DNA from: a bacterium
GTDB lineage: Bacteria; Babelota; Babeliae; Babelales; RVW-14
Assembly (NCBI GenBank): GCA_023249935.1
Contig: JAHFBQ010000068.1
Span: forward strand, 1 to 6,616
Direction: 5' to 3'
Length of the DNA: 6,616 nucleotides
Shown here piece after piece: positions 6,422 to 6,616 of this stretch. Below the pieces are notes generated by a model, which was given only the letters and a program-made list of their open reading frames with translations, had not been told where the DNA came from and did not search any database. Each line of letters opens with the position of its first letter. Within the stretch, counting starts at the first letter, position 1. Position numbers and translations under genes: made by a program.

Positions 6422-6616
6422 GTGAAGCAACTGTTTGGCATAATCATGGCATGTATCTGTTTATTTCATCCATTGGTGGCCGCATCATCTATTGGGGTGT
6501 CTAAGCTTGCGGGCGACCTGGCCCATGAACTCAAGATTGTAATGACTATGGGGGGAGATGATCGGCTTGTTACTGGGGGTGGTGGACTTAACAAATATTT
6601 TACCGGTCCTCAACCT
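6422..6616 (+). CDS. Exported protein of unknown function, cut by right edge
   Basis: Only the first 65 codons are inside the window, all open. The GTG start is preferred because of AGGGG 6 nt upstream and because it gives a complete signal peptide, MKQLFGIIMACICLFHPLVAA, with likely cleavage after A21. An in-frame ATG at 6446 (codon 9) would remove the basic N-terminus and has no ribosome site. The mature start (SSIGVSKLAGDLAHEL) is followed by a glycine-rich stretch (VTGGGGLNKYF). I do not recognise the family and see no ATP-grasp landmark in the visible part. It is separated from the preceding gene by a terminator, so it is a separate transcription unit, though it continues the run of exported proteins. 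Confidence 0.7.
   Translation, partial: MKQLFGIIMACICLFHPLVAASSIGVSKLAGDLAHELKIVMTMGGDDRLVTGGGGLNKYFTGPQP

Noticed and set aside
1..6616. CRISPR array, tRNA or rRNA gene, insertion sequence
   Set aside because: No regularly spaced repeats, cloverleaf, rRNA-like conserved stretch or transposase-like protein was seen.

Overview
The window suggests a bacterium with moderate-to-low GC, standard genetic code and clear Shine-Dalgarno sites. The left 2.46 kb is a conserved housekeeping gene, alanyl-tRNA synthetase, on the minus strand and cut by the left edge. To its right, on the plus strand, lie five genes of lineage-restricted appearance, and every one begins with a likely Sec-type signal peptide. 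A block of exported, unfamiliar proteins beside an ordinary core gene fits a host-associated or intracellular bacterium. Candidatus Dependentiae (TM6/Babeliae) is my best guess at low confidence. It rests on gene style only, with no diagnostic marker.

Layout: alaS (minus, 1-2459) and a divergent intergenic region (2460-2662) come first. Two small genes follow, encoding proteins of 126 and 125 residues (2663-3043 and 3053-3430). Both have a signal peptide, a charged helical middle and one C-terminal membrane segment. An 85-bp gap carries a small hairpin that touches the next ribosome-binding site. Then come two tandem paralogues of 406 and 494 residues (3516-4736 and 4764-6248). A perfect 24-bp inverted repeat at 6263-6310 closes the block as a probable terminator. 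A new gene starts with GTG at 6422 and runs off the right edge.

The most interesting content is the tandem pair. Behind the signal peptide, each protein has the landmarks of an ATP-grasp fold: a pre-ATP strand followed by a (D/N)K motif, an FVIKPL strand with a following SNG loop, an (F)(I/L)VEA strand, and a YDxxxRVV strand. ATP-grasp ligases normally work in the cytoplasm where ATP is available. Export would imply action inside a host, a non-catalytic binding role, or another energy source. I cannot see the usual C-terminal E-x-N metal-binding signature, so a degenerate or divergent enzyme is possible.

The four genes from 2663 to 6248 share one direction and have gaps of 9, 85 and 27 bp. 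No convincing terminator lies between them, so they are plausibly one transcription unit: two membrane-anchored small proteins followed by two exported ATP-grasp-like proteins. A functional link among them is inference from position only.
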